DNA of 64,000 nt from Pseudevernia furfuracea (GCA_022315425.1 JAIUPT010000036.1:930001-994000); one strand, 5' to 3'. Positions 1 through 11,200 are shown, numbered from the stretch's first letter. The notes: generated by a model from the sequence alone, not told the origin. Made by a program: numbers and translations.

Positions 1-1140
1 ACTCGATCGACCTGTGCCTTAATGGATCGTCAACCGCTAACGCTTGAAGCCGAACAGGCCCAAAGATATCAACCAGAACAACTACCTAGACGATAATAAT
101 CAGACAACCACCATGATGATGATGAATGATGATGAATGATGATACGATTATCACCGATCTGACTTGCCTTAGTCAGGGCCAGCGCAAGACGGTGCTCATG
201 CGGGCAATTGTAATGACGTCGTGCGACCCTAATTCTCCTTCTTCCGAATGTTCAGGCGTAGAAGTAGACGAATAGGTACTTAGGGATCTTCGTCGAGGAG
301 GACAGGCGTGTCAACGATCGAGGGCAAGCCACTACCCGAGTAAGGCAGCAAGCTTGAGTCTTGAGCCTCTCTTCCGCCATCCGCAGCACATATGTATATA
401 TGGTCTGGACCAATCTTGCCTTCCGGATCTGCAGACTGCAGCTGTCATGAAAAAGGTTCTCGGTTAATCAAACCGAAGCACCATTCTTTAGTACTTATCT
501 GGATTCTGGGGTATTGCACGTCCCTCAAATAATGCTGAAGCACCAAGTCGTTTGTTCCGGGAAATATTTTCGTCATTATTGTCGTCTCTTCGTGTCATCA
601 ACTATGCAACGTTGATAGGTGAGGCTGACTTGGAAAAGCCTGTTAAAGTCAGAGTAGCTGATCGTGTCATACCTGGCCCCCTAGGCCAACCTCCGTTGCT
701 AGGATCTAAATACCTTAAGTTGTCCAAGTCTAGAGCCTCGTAAATTTAGTTCATGATAGCTCCGTTGTTTTTCGGGCTCTGTCAGTCTGTAGTTGCTTCG
801 CTGTTGATCAGCTAAGGATTCGGCAACACGAAACGGGGCTGCTTTAGGATGAGGATGACCGGATGGTGGGATGAAGCCTCCGCGCAAGCGCTGCTGTGCT
901 TCCCCGGAATCAACAACTCGTCGAATACGACCCGAGGAGTTAAGGACCCTAAAAACGGCTTCCCGGCACTTCTGTAAGTGGACTCGGCTGCCGGGAAGCA
1001 CTGTCAAAGGCAGAGCCGCGCTTTGGTGGCCGATCCCGAGGCTGCAAGCATGAAATCAATCTTTCTGTAGTCGGCTCGGCATGTCTTGCAGTGCACGGCG
1101 GAAACTTGTTGAGACATTCTAGAAGCTATTCAATTCCCGT
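1..1140. other. Gene-poor flank left of the repeat block
   Basis: Base composition is ordinary, unlike the AT-rich DNA that follows. Open frames here are short and resemble nothing I recognise. A short imperfect GATGAAT/GATGAT microsatellite lies at about 110-150. I see no tRNA and no convincing splice-linked gene. It may be the edge of a gene outside the window or decayed sequence. Confidence 0.5.
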
Positions 1141-1574
1141 ACACAGAAGTATAAGAACATTAATTAAAGAAGCTAGGTACTGTTAAGAATCTTATAGCGC
1201 TATATTATTTTCGAGAGTAACGCGTTTCGAGTAGACGAATTAATGACTATAAATCCGCTCTCACTTCGATAGCGAAGTCTTTATCTATTATTAAGAGAGT
1301 AAAGCATAAATTAGATTTACTCGATATTTTTCTTTATTGTTCTCTAAACTAATATATCGTCTACTTTAACGAGCTAGACTCGTATCTTACTTATAAGTTC
1401 TCTCGCATTAAATTCTTAAGATAATATATATAAAAATACTAAATAAGATAAATATAATATTAAAATAACTTTCGTATATAAGTATAAACACTCTACTTGT
1501 CGTAAAATAGAATCTTCTAGAAATTTAAAGGTCTTTCTTTATTATACGACGAAGATTTATAATTACGATATACG
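1141..1574. other. AT-rich, RIP-like sequence outside chromovirus copy A
   Basis: There is an abrupt switch to AT-rich DNA in which CpG survives but CpA and TpG are scarce, as expected after RIP. It lies outside the LTR of copy A, so it is probably a remnant of another older repeat into which copy A inserted. No domain is recognisable. Confidence 0.5.
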
Positions 1575-1842
1575 TATATGACTGGCTTATATAATATAGA
1601 TATATATAAGACAGACTAGAATTATATAGCAATGTGAACTTAGCGAAGATATATATATTGCGTATAGTATATCTAATAGTAAGACTAATTCTTAAGAAAG
1701 AAAAATAAGAAACTTCGAGATATAATTCTCTTAAGCTTTTCACATTAAGAATTCGCTTGATATACGTATATTAAGCGATTCGATTACGCTCGACAATTCT
1801 CGAATTTATATAATAACTATTCTCTTAGACTCGCTATTAATA
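1575..1842 (-). repeat. 3' LTR of chromovirus copy A
   Basis: This 268-bp repeat matches 24473-24740 in the same orientation and the two copy B LTRs in reverse complement. Sequence at 1843-1860 (reverse complement purine-rich, AAAGAAAGAAGATTA) is the adjoining polypurine tract. Terminal TG/CA dinucleotides are mutated to TA. Confidence 0.8.
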
Positions 1843-1994
1843 TAATCTTCTTTCTTTAAGAATTCGTTCTCGAATTTATTGTTCTAAATAGACTCATTAA
1901 AATTCTTTAAATCTCAGAGAAAATATAAGAAAAAGAGTTCTTTTAGATTAGCTTCGCGTTAACATTATAAATCTCAATTTGAAATACGTAGACT

Positions 1995-2240
1995 GTGATA
2001 TCTTTACGTCTTACGCGTGAAAATAAAAATGTTCATATAATTGTAAATAACGTAAAGTTTATTAACGTTATTGATATTTCTTATTATTTAAGTCGTGAAT
2101 TGCGTCGTTGCGTCGTCGTCGTTATAAATACGCGACGTGAATAATTACTATGCGCTAGTCGTGAGTTATATATAAGTTAATTTTTTTAAACTTTTGCTTT
2201 TAGTAAAAACACACTTCTCTTTATTCTTCGCTTTTTATAC
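1995..2240 (+). pseudogene. Antisense frame in 3' region of copy A
   Basis: Reading on the plus strand, antisense to copy A, a frame starting at GTG ATA TCT encodes a hydrophobic and basic stretch with short matches to the copy B antisense frame at 21385-21618 (for example VVVVIN and LLCASREL in both). One TAA interrupts it here where copy B has TGG, a RIP-type change. The family is unknown. The match in frame between two separately mutated copies is the only evidence of coding. Confidence 0.4.
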
Positions 2241-3318
2241 GTAATATAATTATTTTACTTTATATTCTTACACTTAACATTAATATATTACTTATTATTT
2301 TTTTTAATTATTTTCGCAATTCTTATATTATTAGTCGTAAGTCTAAGCTTCTCGATTTTTATATACGTTATTAACACGTTTTTAGCCCGCTCTCGCGACG
2401 CTCGTCGTACGATTCACTTATATAATTAAGCGACTCTTAAAGAATTCGTGTTATCGTTATACGCGTCGTGCTTAAGAGCACGACGTAAGATCGTATAATA
2501 ATAAATTTGATAACGAGAATAACAATTTGATACGATATAATAATTATATAAAAGAGAAAGTCAACTGCGTAACTATATATATTTTTATTCGAAACGCATT
2601 AATAGCGTAAACAAAATATGAGTTAATTAAAGTATTAATAGATTTCGATAATTGTCGTCGTTCGTACGTTCGCGAATAATATATTTCGTCTTTAAATTAA
2701 ATACGCTTATTCAATACGACGTCGCTGAGACTCGTATTATTATAATTATATTAATCGTACGACGCTAATGCGTTAAGTTAAGCGATTCGATAAGTTATTC
2801 TCGACGCATTAACGAGTGTAGAATCGTTTAAATAAGTATAAGAAATTTGATATATTAACGACGATTCTAAATTAGACTAGAACTCTTCGTAATTTGTCGA
2901 AGACCCTTCGAAATATATATAATATTATACGTTTTTCGATATATATCTCGAATTCGTTAATATCACGCTTCGATTATATTAACGTTATTTTTAAACGAGT
3001 CTCTTATCGCTTAATTTGATCTTCTCTTCTTCTTTATTAAACTTCTCTTCGTCGTCTAACGAGAATAATAATAACGAAAACAATAATAATCGTAACGACA
3101 ATAAAGATAACGATGATCACAATAACGATAAGAACGATTAAAATAATAACGATAATAACGAAGAGAACGAGACTCTCGTCGATAAGATCGACGTCTTTAA
3201 ATCGTTTTTCTCTAACGAGACTCTCGCTTTTTTGACGTCTCTCGTCGTCTCTTTTATCGAGTTCGTCGCGACTAGAGCTAAAGAATTAAAGAAATTAAAT
3301 ATAAATATCATTATTTAG

Positions 3319-3502
3319 TGTTACGAGCGTACCTCGCATCCTTGACACACCTGCCTTGACACTTCCCCTTTAGGCTTAGCGTGTCTTGGCAGGTTCACTC
3401 CGCCATACATATATGGCTTCCCTCCCAGTCCATAGTTGCTCCTTAGCTTGTTATCTTCGTTACATACTACACTACGGTTATCACCACAGTACGGTCCTTA
3501 CA
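3319..3502 (+). repeat. 5' LTR of E1
   Basis: This 184-bp LTR runs TGTTACGAGCG...GTCCTTACA. It is nearly identical to the parts of 6380-6834 that flank the solo LTR; I count about four differences. The first half, including TTTAGGCTTAGCGTGTCTTG and CATACATATATGG, is shared with the E2 and E3 LTRs; the second half is not. Confidence 0.88.
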
Positions 3503-3548
3503 CTATAACAAGCTCATTCCAAACCCTTACCGGGACGCATCTTCATAT

Positions 3549-4172
3549 GTGTTCCAACCAGTAGCCAGGAAGGCACATGGACTGAAATCAACAGTCAACC
3601 AGGCCTTCAGCCGCGAAGAAACCTTCTTCAACCAAAGAATACCCCCCAGAACACCTACATTCTTCGTGGCAACTCAAGCGGACAAGAACTCAGCTTGCTA
3701 CATTCTTTTTTTTCCTTCCCAACAAGTCTTCTCCGTCCGCAACTTCACCGCCAGAAGATTCAACACCTACGAAGCAGAGAGACACATACCCAACTCGCCC
3801 GTCACCTCCGTACATCAGATCCTTACCCTTGCCTTGGTTAAGCACGCCAGGAGAAATAAAGTGCTACCCGAACACCGATATCCAGAATTTTCTCAACACA
3901 AAAATTTCTCAACCACACATTCAACCCGAGTTCTGAACGTCTCATTTCAAGGACAAAACGTTCCAAAACACAGGGTTTTCACGGCGCCCAATTCGGTTAA
4001 GAAACGCCTTCACAGGACCCTCCGCAAGAAAACCTTCTCTGGGCTGATACTCCTTCTCCCCCCGCAAAATCAGCCCCGCCTGGCCTTCACACCCGAATTT
4101 GCCAACAAACCACCCCCTCAGGATAACACCGTCACAAAGAACACACTTCAAAGCATTCGCATTCTTTGTTAG
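3549..4172 (+). CDS. Hypothetical frame in E1 leader
   Basis: This is an open frame of 207 codons upstream of the BIR-Gag frame, rich in Arg, Lys, Phe and Pro. I recognise no domain, and its conceptual product looks unlike a folded protein. Part of it (about 3766-3865) recurs as an imperfect direct repeat at about 4300-4400. The homologous leader of E3 does not keep this frame open. It could be untranslated leader that happens to be open. Confidence 0.2.
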   Translation: MFQPVARKAHGLKSTVNQAFSREETFFNQRIPPRTPTFFVATQADKNSACYILFFPSQQVFSVRNFTARRFNTYEAERHIPNSPVTSVHQILTLALVKHARRNKVLPEHRYPEFSQHKNFSTTHSTRVLNVSFQGQNVPKHRVFTAPNSVKKRLHRTLRKKTFSGLILLLPPQNQPRLAFTPEFANKPPPQDNTVTKNTLQSIRILC

Positions 4173-4400
4173 GCGTCAAATGGTTAACAAATAAAAAAGT
4201 TGCATCAGAAACAGAGAAAATCGGTTCCCCGCAACTTCTTGACACCGAAATCTAAAACATTCTCAACACCACCATTCCCAACATCAAAGAACTCAATTCC
4301 AGCGGCAGAGAATCACATACCAAACTCGCCTGTCGCCTTTATAACTCAGATATCTAACCCTGCCTTGGTTGAGCACGCCAGGAGAAAGAAAGTGCTCCGC
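3766..4400 (+). repeat. Imperfect direct repeat in E1 leader (two copies of about 95 bp)
   Basis: Segments 3766-3865 and 4300-4400 share blocks such as CTTGGTTAAGCACGCCAGG versus CTTGGTTGAGCACGCCAGG, and CAACTCGCC versus AAACTCGCC. They lie about 535 bp apart in the same orientation. This looks like an old internal duplication of leader sequence. Confidence 0.6.
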
Positions 4401-4464
4401 TCCAATTTCTACGAAACTCCCTCCCCCTCACCAGTCGATCTCTTAACTGAGTAATCGATTAATC

Positions 4465-5883
4465 ATGAAGTCCTACGAAGAACGACTCGCTACATTCTCT
4501 TCTTGGCCACATACCTTTTCATTTCCGCAACCAAAAGAATTTGCCGCGGCTGCATTCGTCTATGCCCCTACAAAAGAATGTCATGATAATGTACAATGCA
4601 ATGATTGTGCAATCAATCTTGACAGCTGGAAAGAAGACGATAACGCACTCATACAGCATCTACGTCGATCGCCCAAATGTGCCTCTGCCATAAAAATGAG
4701 GCGAGACTGGGTGAAAACGATTCTCGACGCTCCCAAATTAAGTATTCAAGCCGAGGAAGCTCAAGAAGCTGCTGAGAAAGAAGCTCAAAAAGCTGCCCAA
4801 CAAGCTGCTCAGAAAGAAGCTCAAAAACCTACTCCCACACCTCGAGACCTAGCCTTCTTTGATCCTTCGCTGCAGTATGACTTTCCGGAACTTCGTCTAT
4901 ATCATGACATCAACAAGTTCGCCGAGCATATTCTACAGTGTGCGGACCGATACCGCGAGGTTGATGTCACAGAGCTACTTCCCAAATGTCTTCGTGGCCA
5001 TGCATTTACATGGAGTCAAAGCATTCAACTAAAAGATGTGACCCTCGCCAAGTACATGGAGGTTTTGACAGCCAAATTCGGAAAACCTCTCCCGGCTTCG
5101 CAAGAACCTTTCAAATCGGCTGCACAAGAGACTTCAAAACCAGCGCAAATGCCCCAAGAATATCACAAATGCACTCTCTGCTCAGCATCATTCTCGTCAA
5201 TTAGCCGACTGTTAAGTCATAGTCAGATCACCTGCAACAAAGCCTCTTGCAAGCACTGCGAGAGAACCTTCGAGTCAAAGAATCAGCTGCATGAACACCT
5301 CCGCAGTCGAGAATGTCAACAATCATCTCCCATCAAGAGCAAAGCGCCTCATAAATCTAGCCTGTCAGCACTCACCCCTGCTGAGAGCGCTACTTCTTCA
5401 GCATCCCACCCACCCTCAGCCTTACCTGAGTACCGGGCAGTCTCACCTCCACCGCCCACATACGAGACTGCACCAAAAAACTACCTTACAGTGACTGACC
5501 TCTACATGCGCTATGCACCCCTCAAATCAGTCAAATCCTCATGGATTCGCCCGGCTACTCGTTCCAGGACCGTTCTTCCCATACTCACAGTCAAGGATTT
5601 ATATGAGAAGTTTCATGGGAAGGAGAGGAAAGAGAATCCCGTCCAAGCCGAATTTGGCCTAGCGCGCCCAAATCGACATGCGATCCGGCCAAACCTCGGA
5701 CATGGCGTCTTTGAGCGATTCAGGCCATTCCAGAAAAGCCCCAAGAAAAGCGCCAAGACTCCATTTTTCACCATGACAAAAAACGAGTGCTCAGCGACTT
5801 GGTATTCCACAACAACGCCATATGACAGCTACCTTCTTCGCCTCCCCCCGAGCTATAGCCTATGGCTGCCGACGAGGCCATAG
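4465..5883 (+). CDS. BIR-domain / Gag-like / C2HC zinc-finger protein of E1
   Basis: This is an intact 472-aa frame. Residues 4-72 form a BIR-type zinc domain: RLATFSSWP near the start, then ligands C45, C48, H65 and C72 in the canonical spacing CX2CX16HX6C, with Trp55 between them. An Ala/Glu/Gln/Lys-rich helix follows (about 95-122). Next is a Gag capsid-like segment (about 125-205; LLPKCLRGHAFTWSQSIQ, then YMEVLTAKFG). Two C2HC fingers lie at about 236-283 (C236, C239, H252, C257; C262, C265, H, C283). A twice-repeated LTVxDLY motif is at about 342 and 374. The last 80 residues run into DNA that is non-coding in E2 and E3, so the natural C-terminus may be shorter. BIR domains otherwise occur in IAP and survivin proteins; the role in a retroelement is unknown. 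Likely function: capsid or nucleocapsid protein, with the BIR as an added protein-binding module. Confidence 0.75.
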   Translation: MKSYEERLATFSSWPHTFSFPQPKEFAAAAFVYAPTKECHDNVQCNDCAINLDSWKEDDNALIQHLRRSPKCASAIKMRRDWVKTILDAPKLSIQAEEAQEAAEKEAQKAAQQAAQKEAQKPTPTPRDLAFFDPSLQYDFPELRLYHDINKFAEHILQCADRYREVDVTELLPKCLRGHAFTWSQSIQLKDVTLAKYMEVLTAKFGKPLPASQEPFKSAAQETSKPAQMPQEYHKCTLCSASFSSISRLLSHSQITCNKASCKHCERTFESKNQLHEHLRSRECQQSSPIKSKAPHKSSLSALTPAESATSSASHPPSALPEYRAVSPPPPTYETAPKNYLTVTDLYMRYAPLKSVKSSWIRPATRSRTVLPILTVKDLYEKFHGKERKENPVQAEFGLARPNRHAIRPNLGHGVFERFRPFQKSPKKSAKTPFFTMTKNECSATWYSTTTPYDSYLLRLPPSYSLWLPTRP

Positions 5884-6163
5884 CCGGAGGCCTGAAGCAT
5901 GTTGTTGATGACGTCGTCGCCCTCGGTGGATTTGGCCTCAAGGAGAAGACTGCGCCAGCGCCAAAAAACCATTTGATATTGGTTTAAGGTTTAAGGTTCG
6001 GGCGGTTCGGAAGGCCTCAGCCAATCACAGGCCTTCATTTCTGGATTTCTTCTCCGCCCGAAAATCGAATATCAAATGGCTGCTGCATGGCAAATCACGT
6101 CCTTGGCCACCATTTCTTCAATTCTTCACCAATGGAGGCCATTCCTGGACCCCTGCCACCGCA

Positions 6164-6171
6164 TGACGTCA
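6164..6171. promoter_or_regulatory. CRE-type palindrome TGACGTCA in E1
   Basis: The perfect 8-bp palindrome is preceded by GCA, followed by TGC, and accompanied 25 bp downstream by a second GACGTCAC. The same pair occurs in E2 (10560-10567) and E3 (19341-19348). ATF/CREB bZIP proteins bind this site; function here is inferred only. Confidence 0.45.
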
Positions 6172-6366
6172 TGCTAGCGACATGGCATCGCCAAGACGTC
6201 ACCGAATTAAATTGGGATCAACATCATCGCCGCAAGGAGAAAGCGAGCGCTAGGGCCAAAAGTTCTTTGTTTTTTATGATTTTTCAGCGACCAAGCATGC
6301 ATGGCGTTTGTTTTTTTCTCTTCTTCTTTTCTTCTTTTCTACAGCACTGGGGACCAGCGCTTCTCC

Positions 6367-6379
6367 GAGGGGGGGGTAG
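6367..6379 (+). promoter_or_regulatory. Polypurine tract of E1
   Basis: The G-rich run GAGGGGGGGGTAG ends exactly one base before the 3' LTR. E3 has the same arrangement at 19521-19535, and E2 has it in reverse complement at 10380-10397. This is the expected plus-strand primer site for reverse transcription and fixes the orientation of all three elements. Confidence 0.8.
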
Positions 6380-6834
6380 TGTTACGAGCGTACCTCGCAT
6401 CCTTGACACACCTGCCTTGACACTTCCCCTTTAGGCTTAGCGTGTCTTGGCAGGTTCACTCCGCCATACATATATGGCGTCCCTCCCAGTCCATAGTTGC
6501 TCCTCAGCTTGTTATCTTCGTTACATACTACACTACGATTATCACCACAGTACGATCCTGTAAGGGCCATGAGGTCTCTAGGCATGAGGCGGCCTGTCAG
6601 AAGTCCAGGAATCCAACATACATCTAGGCCAGATCCGGAAGACTATCCCTCTGGTGCAGCTGTGCGGCTATAGCAGTCGCATAGTAAGTTTGCTTGACAT
6701 GGGGATACACTCTCCCCTGCTAAATATGCTGCCTCTGAGGACTCCCACCGAGTTCCTCAGGATTCAGTCTATCTAGTAACCAATCCATCTGTTACTCACT
6801 CACGCATGCCTAGACCCCGTTACAGGTCCTTACA
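6380..6834 (+). repeat. 3' LTR of E1, interrupted by a solo LTR
   Basis: The right-hand LTR of E1 starts directly after the polypurine tract. Its 3' end is displaced by the insert at 6559-6824. Without that insert it matches 3319-3502. Confidence 0.88.
6559..6824. mobile_element. Solo LTR of a third retroelement family
   Basis: This 266-bp insert runs TGTAAGGGCC...CCCCGTTACA, with TG/CA ends and short inverted termini (TGTAA/TTACA). It lies inside the 3' LTR of E1. The flanks are GATCC on the left and GGTCC on the right. The intact left LTR of E1 reads GGTCC at this point, so the TSD was GGTCC with one later G-to-A change. No internal domain is present, consistent with LTR-LTR recombination after insertion. 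Confidence 0.75.
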
Positions 6835-7199
6835 TTTAGAGAGTTGATGCGAACGACGAGAAGGAGAACGAGAATAAGAATAATAACGAAAGAGATTAAG
6901 AGAATAAGAATAAGATAATATAAGAAACGAAGTAATCTAATCTTACGTCGATATCTTTGATGCGTCTAATCTTCGAATTAGATATAATAGATATACTTTA
7001 CGCTGCTTATAAATTGTGTTTTTTCGATTCTCTTTAATCTTTAAGTATTTTTTTTTATTACGATATCTTCGAGCAATTTTAAAATCGTTATTCTTTGAAA
7101 TATTATCTTTTATATATCTATCGTACTCTTTATCTTCGCTTCTTTAACTTTTCGAAAGCGTTTCGTAATTTCTATAAATGTTTTATATCTTTTTTTAAT

Positions 7200-9988
7200 A
7201 TTTATTAATTATACTCATAAGAATATTTAGCTTAACGAATAAGATATTTTATCTCACCCTTACGCTTTCACTTATTTAAGATCTTTTCGATCTTTTATTT
7301 TTTTTCGTTATCTATTAATTTCGCTATTATATATATTAATATCGTATTATTATTTTTACGACGATAGAGTTTTAACAGTAATATATAAAAAACGTTATAT
7401 ATGCGATAGATTAACGAAAGCGTTAATCGATAAGCTTACTTATCTATAACATTTCGAATAATAAATAAGTTAATTATCTTATTCGAAAGCTTCTTATTTG
7501 ATCGTTTTTGTTTGAGATTCTTAATTAATAACATTATCAAGTCTTCTTTCTAAAAGAATTATGCTTAATACTTTTTGTTATACGTCTTCGCTTACGATTC
7601 GAATACTTTTTATTAACGTTTTATAAGTTCTTCTCGTAACGTATAAATTTCTTTTATACGTTCTTTCGCTATTAATATCTTCTCTTAAAAAGAATTATTC
7701 TCGATTCTTAATTTAAAGTCGAGATTATAATCATATATTATATAAAATAAACTATAATTTAACGTCTTATATTAACTTTGTTAATAAACATATTCGACTA
7801 TAAATAAGAGATTCGCTTAGTTATTTTATTACTCGTTATAAAAAACTCGAAGATAATATTTCAAGATTTGATTTTATCGTTCGATTTGATTATTAATTTA
7901 AAAATAAAAGATAATGCTTAGTCTACGTTTTATTTTCATTTAATAATAAACTTACGATTAAAACGCACTCGTAAACATAGAATCACGATCGATAATTATA
8001 TCTTTTAATAAGTCAAATCGAAGAAAGATTTTTTTCATGAACAGCTATTCGAGATCGAAGACATTGATTTTCTTTGTGATTAATAAATATCTTATTATTT
8101 TGATATATTTATCGACGATTATAAGAATCGCATCGTAAACGCAGTCTCTGCGTCGACTTAAAGAAAGATTCGTGATAAAATTTATCGTAATTTTCTTTTA
8201 AGAACGACTTAATTAAGAAAGCGCACTTAACTCGTTATATAAACGATATCGCTTCACCTTCACTCTCTAACAGATATCACATATATTTATATATAATTTC
8301 ACGTCTATCTTAATACTATCTTAATAGTATTTTCTAATCATCAATTTTAGTGTCTTATCGATATCGAAATGTCTCGTTAAGAAATCGTCGTAATAATGTC
8401 TTAATAGCTCTTCGCGAACAGAAGTCTCTTCGAGAACATATAATATATTCTTATATCTTAACAGTTTTTAATTATCTCATATTTAAGCTTCGACGTCACT
8501 CTTTCGCTTATTCTGCGCTTCGTCTTTTCTTCGTTATTAAATATAAGAGTCTATTAATTAAAGTGCTTTAATAAGCTCGAAGATAAACTTGTTACTAAAA
8601 TTATATATCGTTTCACTTATTATTATAATGTGAACTACTAAGCGTGAAACGAGCTATTTATAATTAATAATCTCAATAATAAAATTAAGCTACGCGATAA
8701 CTACGTTACGTATATTTTAAATAAATATCTCGCTTAAACTCTTTGCTCTCGCAGTTGAAAATTCTTTAAGTCTCGAGAAATATATAATATTAAGATAAGT
8801 CTCTTAAATTATAGCTGTTATCAAGTTTATAAGTGTTATCTTCTAAGCAGTTACTTCTTTTTTATTATTAATTATTAGATTATACTATATATTTACGTCT
8901 AGACTGTATATTATAAAGAGAAGTTCAACGTTTAAGCTACGCTTTATATATTTATAACTCTTATCTTACTTATACGTTATTTAAATAATAACAAATATAA
9001 GACTTATTAGATCTTTTATCGCTGTCAATTTCTATTATAACATTAATAATAGTCGATTTAGCGACTCGTTTTTATTCTTATAATTAGATCGTCTTAATAA
9101 CGTATCGACTGAGTTTATCTTTTTTGATCTATGTGTAATAAAAAAATCAAACATTAATAACTTTATTGTTTATTTAATCTGTCGTTTATTTAAACTCGTT
9201 ATTTTCATAAAGTACTTTAAATTATTATGATTTATAAGTACTTTCATAGAATAAAAACTTTCTTTCAAATAATAACGTTATTATTTAAAGATCGTTATGA
9301 TAACGAGTAGCTTTTAATTATAAATCTCATAGTTTCGCTTCATAGAAATCATTTTTCGAGAATAAAATATAATTAAATGTTATTGCTTATTGTTATTTTA
9401 TAATTAAGTTAAAATATCTATTAAGTCGAAATCTAAAGTATTCGTCTTTACTCTAATAAGAAGTTCTAAATCAAAGTAATATAAAAGAGACGCTTTTATA
9501 AAGACTTCGCGAAGTCGTCGAAATGTCTTCTTCGTCTTAATAGATCAGTTAAAAGATTTTATCTTAATTTTCTTGATACTTTTCTTTAATAAGTTTATAA
9601 GTGATTCAATAATTTAAGAATAATAATAAATAAATCTTCGATAGAAATTCACAAAGCTCAAAAAGATTTATATCTTATAAAAGAACTTAGATCTCGATTA
9701 CTTCTAAATTGTTTTCATTCTACGTTTGTTTATTACGACGTTATCAATGAATATTATAAAGTCTAGAAATTCGACTTCTGTGATAAAGAATTTATATTTT
9801 TTTAAACTTACGTATAGACTGAAACGTCTTAATCTCTAAAATACTTATTTAATATGATTTAAATGTTCTTCTTACGAACTCGAATAAATCAAAATGTCGT
9901 TAAGATAGATAATATAAAAATTGTTAACTAGACTCGTTAACGACTTGTTAATATAAGTCTAAAAGATCGCAGAGGCGTTGATTAGATT
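7200..9988 (-). pseudogene. Copy A pol remnant: RNase H, integrase, chromodomain
   Basis: This is the reverse-complement equivalent of copy B positions about 14,925-17,540 plus 19,736-19,890. On the minus strand, 7230-7310 reads as a chromodomain remnant (KILNK, stop, KRKGEIKYLIR), and the stretch upstream matches the integrase zinc-binding and core regions of copy B. Premature stops occur in all frames, mostly TAA/TAG where Gln or Trp is expected. It ends where copy B inserted, within the RT region. Confidence 0.75.
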
Positions 9989-10168
9989 TGTTAGCAGCGG
10001 GTCCAGAAGAACAGCTATCGTATAAGCTCGGAGATTGCCGAGCGTAATCGAATCGCTTGATATACGCATATCAAGCGAATTCTTGACGTAAGAAGCTTAA
10101 GAGGGTCATGTCTCGAAGTTTCTCATTTTTCTTTCTTAAGAATTAGTCTTATTATTAGATATACTATA

Positions 10169-10379
10169 TGTCAGGACCAGTACAGAGTCAAGTCATGTAG
10201 GTGTATTGAATAAGACAACTAGATGCAGAACAACTATGTACTGGGAGGGCAGGCCATATATGTATGGCGGAGTGAACCTGCCAAGACACGCTAAGCCTAA
10301 AGGGGGAAGGCGTGTCAACAAAGGAAGGTGTGTCACAAAGGAAGGTGTGTCACAAAAGGATGCGGGTACGCTCGTAACA
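10169..10379 (-). repeat. 3' LTR of E2
   Basis: The 211-bp LTR is identical by eye to 12187-12397. It is 16 bp longer than the E3 LTR because of a tandem duplication of GGAAGGTGTGTCACAA. Confidence 0.88.
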
Positions 10380-10559
10380 CTACCCCCCCCCTCCGAAAAG
10401 ACATGTCCTCATGGCTGTAGTCGCTCGCTCATAGTCGCTCGCTATGCATGTGAAAGAAAGAACAAAAGCAGAAACATGATGCCCGCCGACGCAATCCTCA
10501 GTCGCAGTGCTGATCCCAAGTCGCTCCGGTGACGTCTTGGCGATGCCATGTCGCTAGCA

Positions 10560-10567
10560 TGACGTCA
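10560..10567. promoter_or_regulatory. CRE-type palindrome TGACGTCA in E2
   Basis: This is the same palindrome and neighbouring GTGACGTC half-site as in E1 and E3, at the equivalent distance from the polypurine tract. Confidence 0.45.
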
Positions 10568-11084
10568 TGCGGTTGCAGGGATCCTGGAATGGCCTCCATT
10601 GGTGAAGAATTGAAGAAATGGTGGCCAAAAATGGTTTTTGGTGTAGGCTGGGCAGCTGATATTGGATTTGCGGCCGGAGAAGAAAGTTGCTGAATGAAGG
10701 CCTGTGATTGGCTGAGGCCTTCCGAACCGTCCGAACCTTAACCTTAAATCAATATCAAATGACCTTGGCGCAGCTGAGTTGTGTTCTCCTTGGGACCAAA
10801 TCCACCGAGGGCGACGACGTCATCAACAACACGCTTCGGGCCTACGGCTATGGCGTCGTCGACAGCCATAGACTATAGCTCGGGGGGAGGCGAAGAAGGT
10901 AGATGTCATATGGCGTTGTTGTTGAATATCAAGTCGCTGAGCATTCGAATTTGCCTGAGTGAAAAATGAAGTCTTGGCGCCGTTCTGGAATGGCCTGAAA
11001 TCGCTCAAAAACACCATGTCCGAGGTTTTGGCCGGATCGCATGCTGATTTGAGTGCGCTAGGCCGAATGCAGTCTAGCCGGAGT

Positions 11085-11200
11085 TGTCCATATTGTCCAG
11101 CAGGCACATTGCCTTGTTGTCCATGTTGTTCATGTCTGCTGCAGTCATATTGCCGTATTGTCCATGTTGTCCATGTTGTCCATGCCTGCTGCAGCGTGTC
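11085..11200 (-). repeat. 9-bp minisatellite in E2
   Basis: Imperfect tandem copies of TGTTGTCCA (TGGACAACA on the element's strand) are broken by CTGCTGCAG-containing spacers. E3 has the same array with different copy number and order. The unit lacks stops in every frame, so spurious open frames arise on both strands. Confidence 0.75.

Larger units (their letters stand above)
3319..6834 (+). mobile_element. E1: short LTR retroelement carrying a BIR-Gag frame
   Basis: The 3516-bp insert lies in copy A and is flanked by a perfect 5-bp TSD, TTTAG (3314-3318 and 6835-6839). It begins TGTTACGAGC and ends CCTTACA. The left LTR is 3319-3502 (184 bp). The right LTR is 6380-6834, longer because a 266-bp solo LTR has inserted into it. 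A polypurine tract adjoins the right LTR, giving plus orientation. The body keeps normal base composition inside AT-rich DNA, so it entered after the surrounding DNA was RIP-mutated. It encodes a Gag-like protein but I see no protease, RT, RNase H or integrase, so it is non-autonomous. Confidence 0.88.

Noticed and set aside
8350..8571. Open frame of 73 codons with a homologue at 16336-16557
   Set aside because: It is antisense to pol in both chromovirus copies. It overlaps the integrase zinc-binding remnant, whose sense frame explains the conservation.
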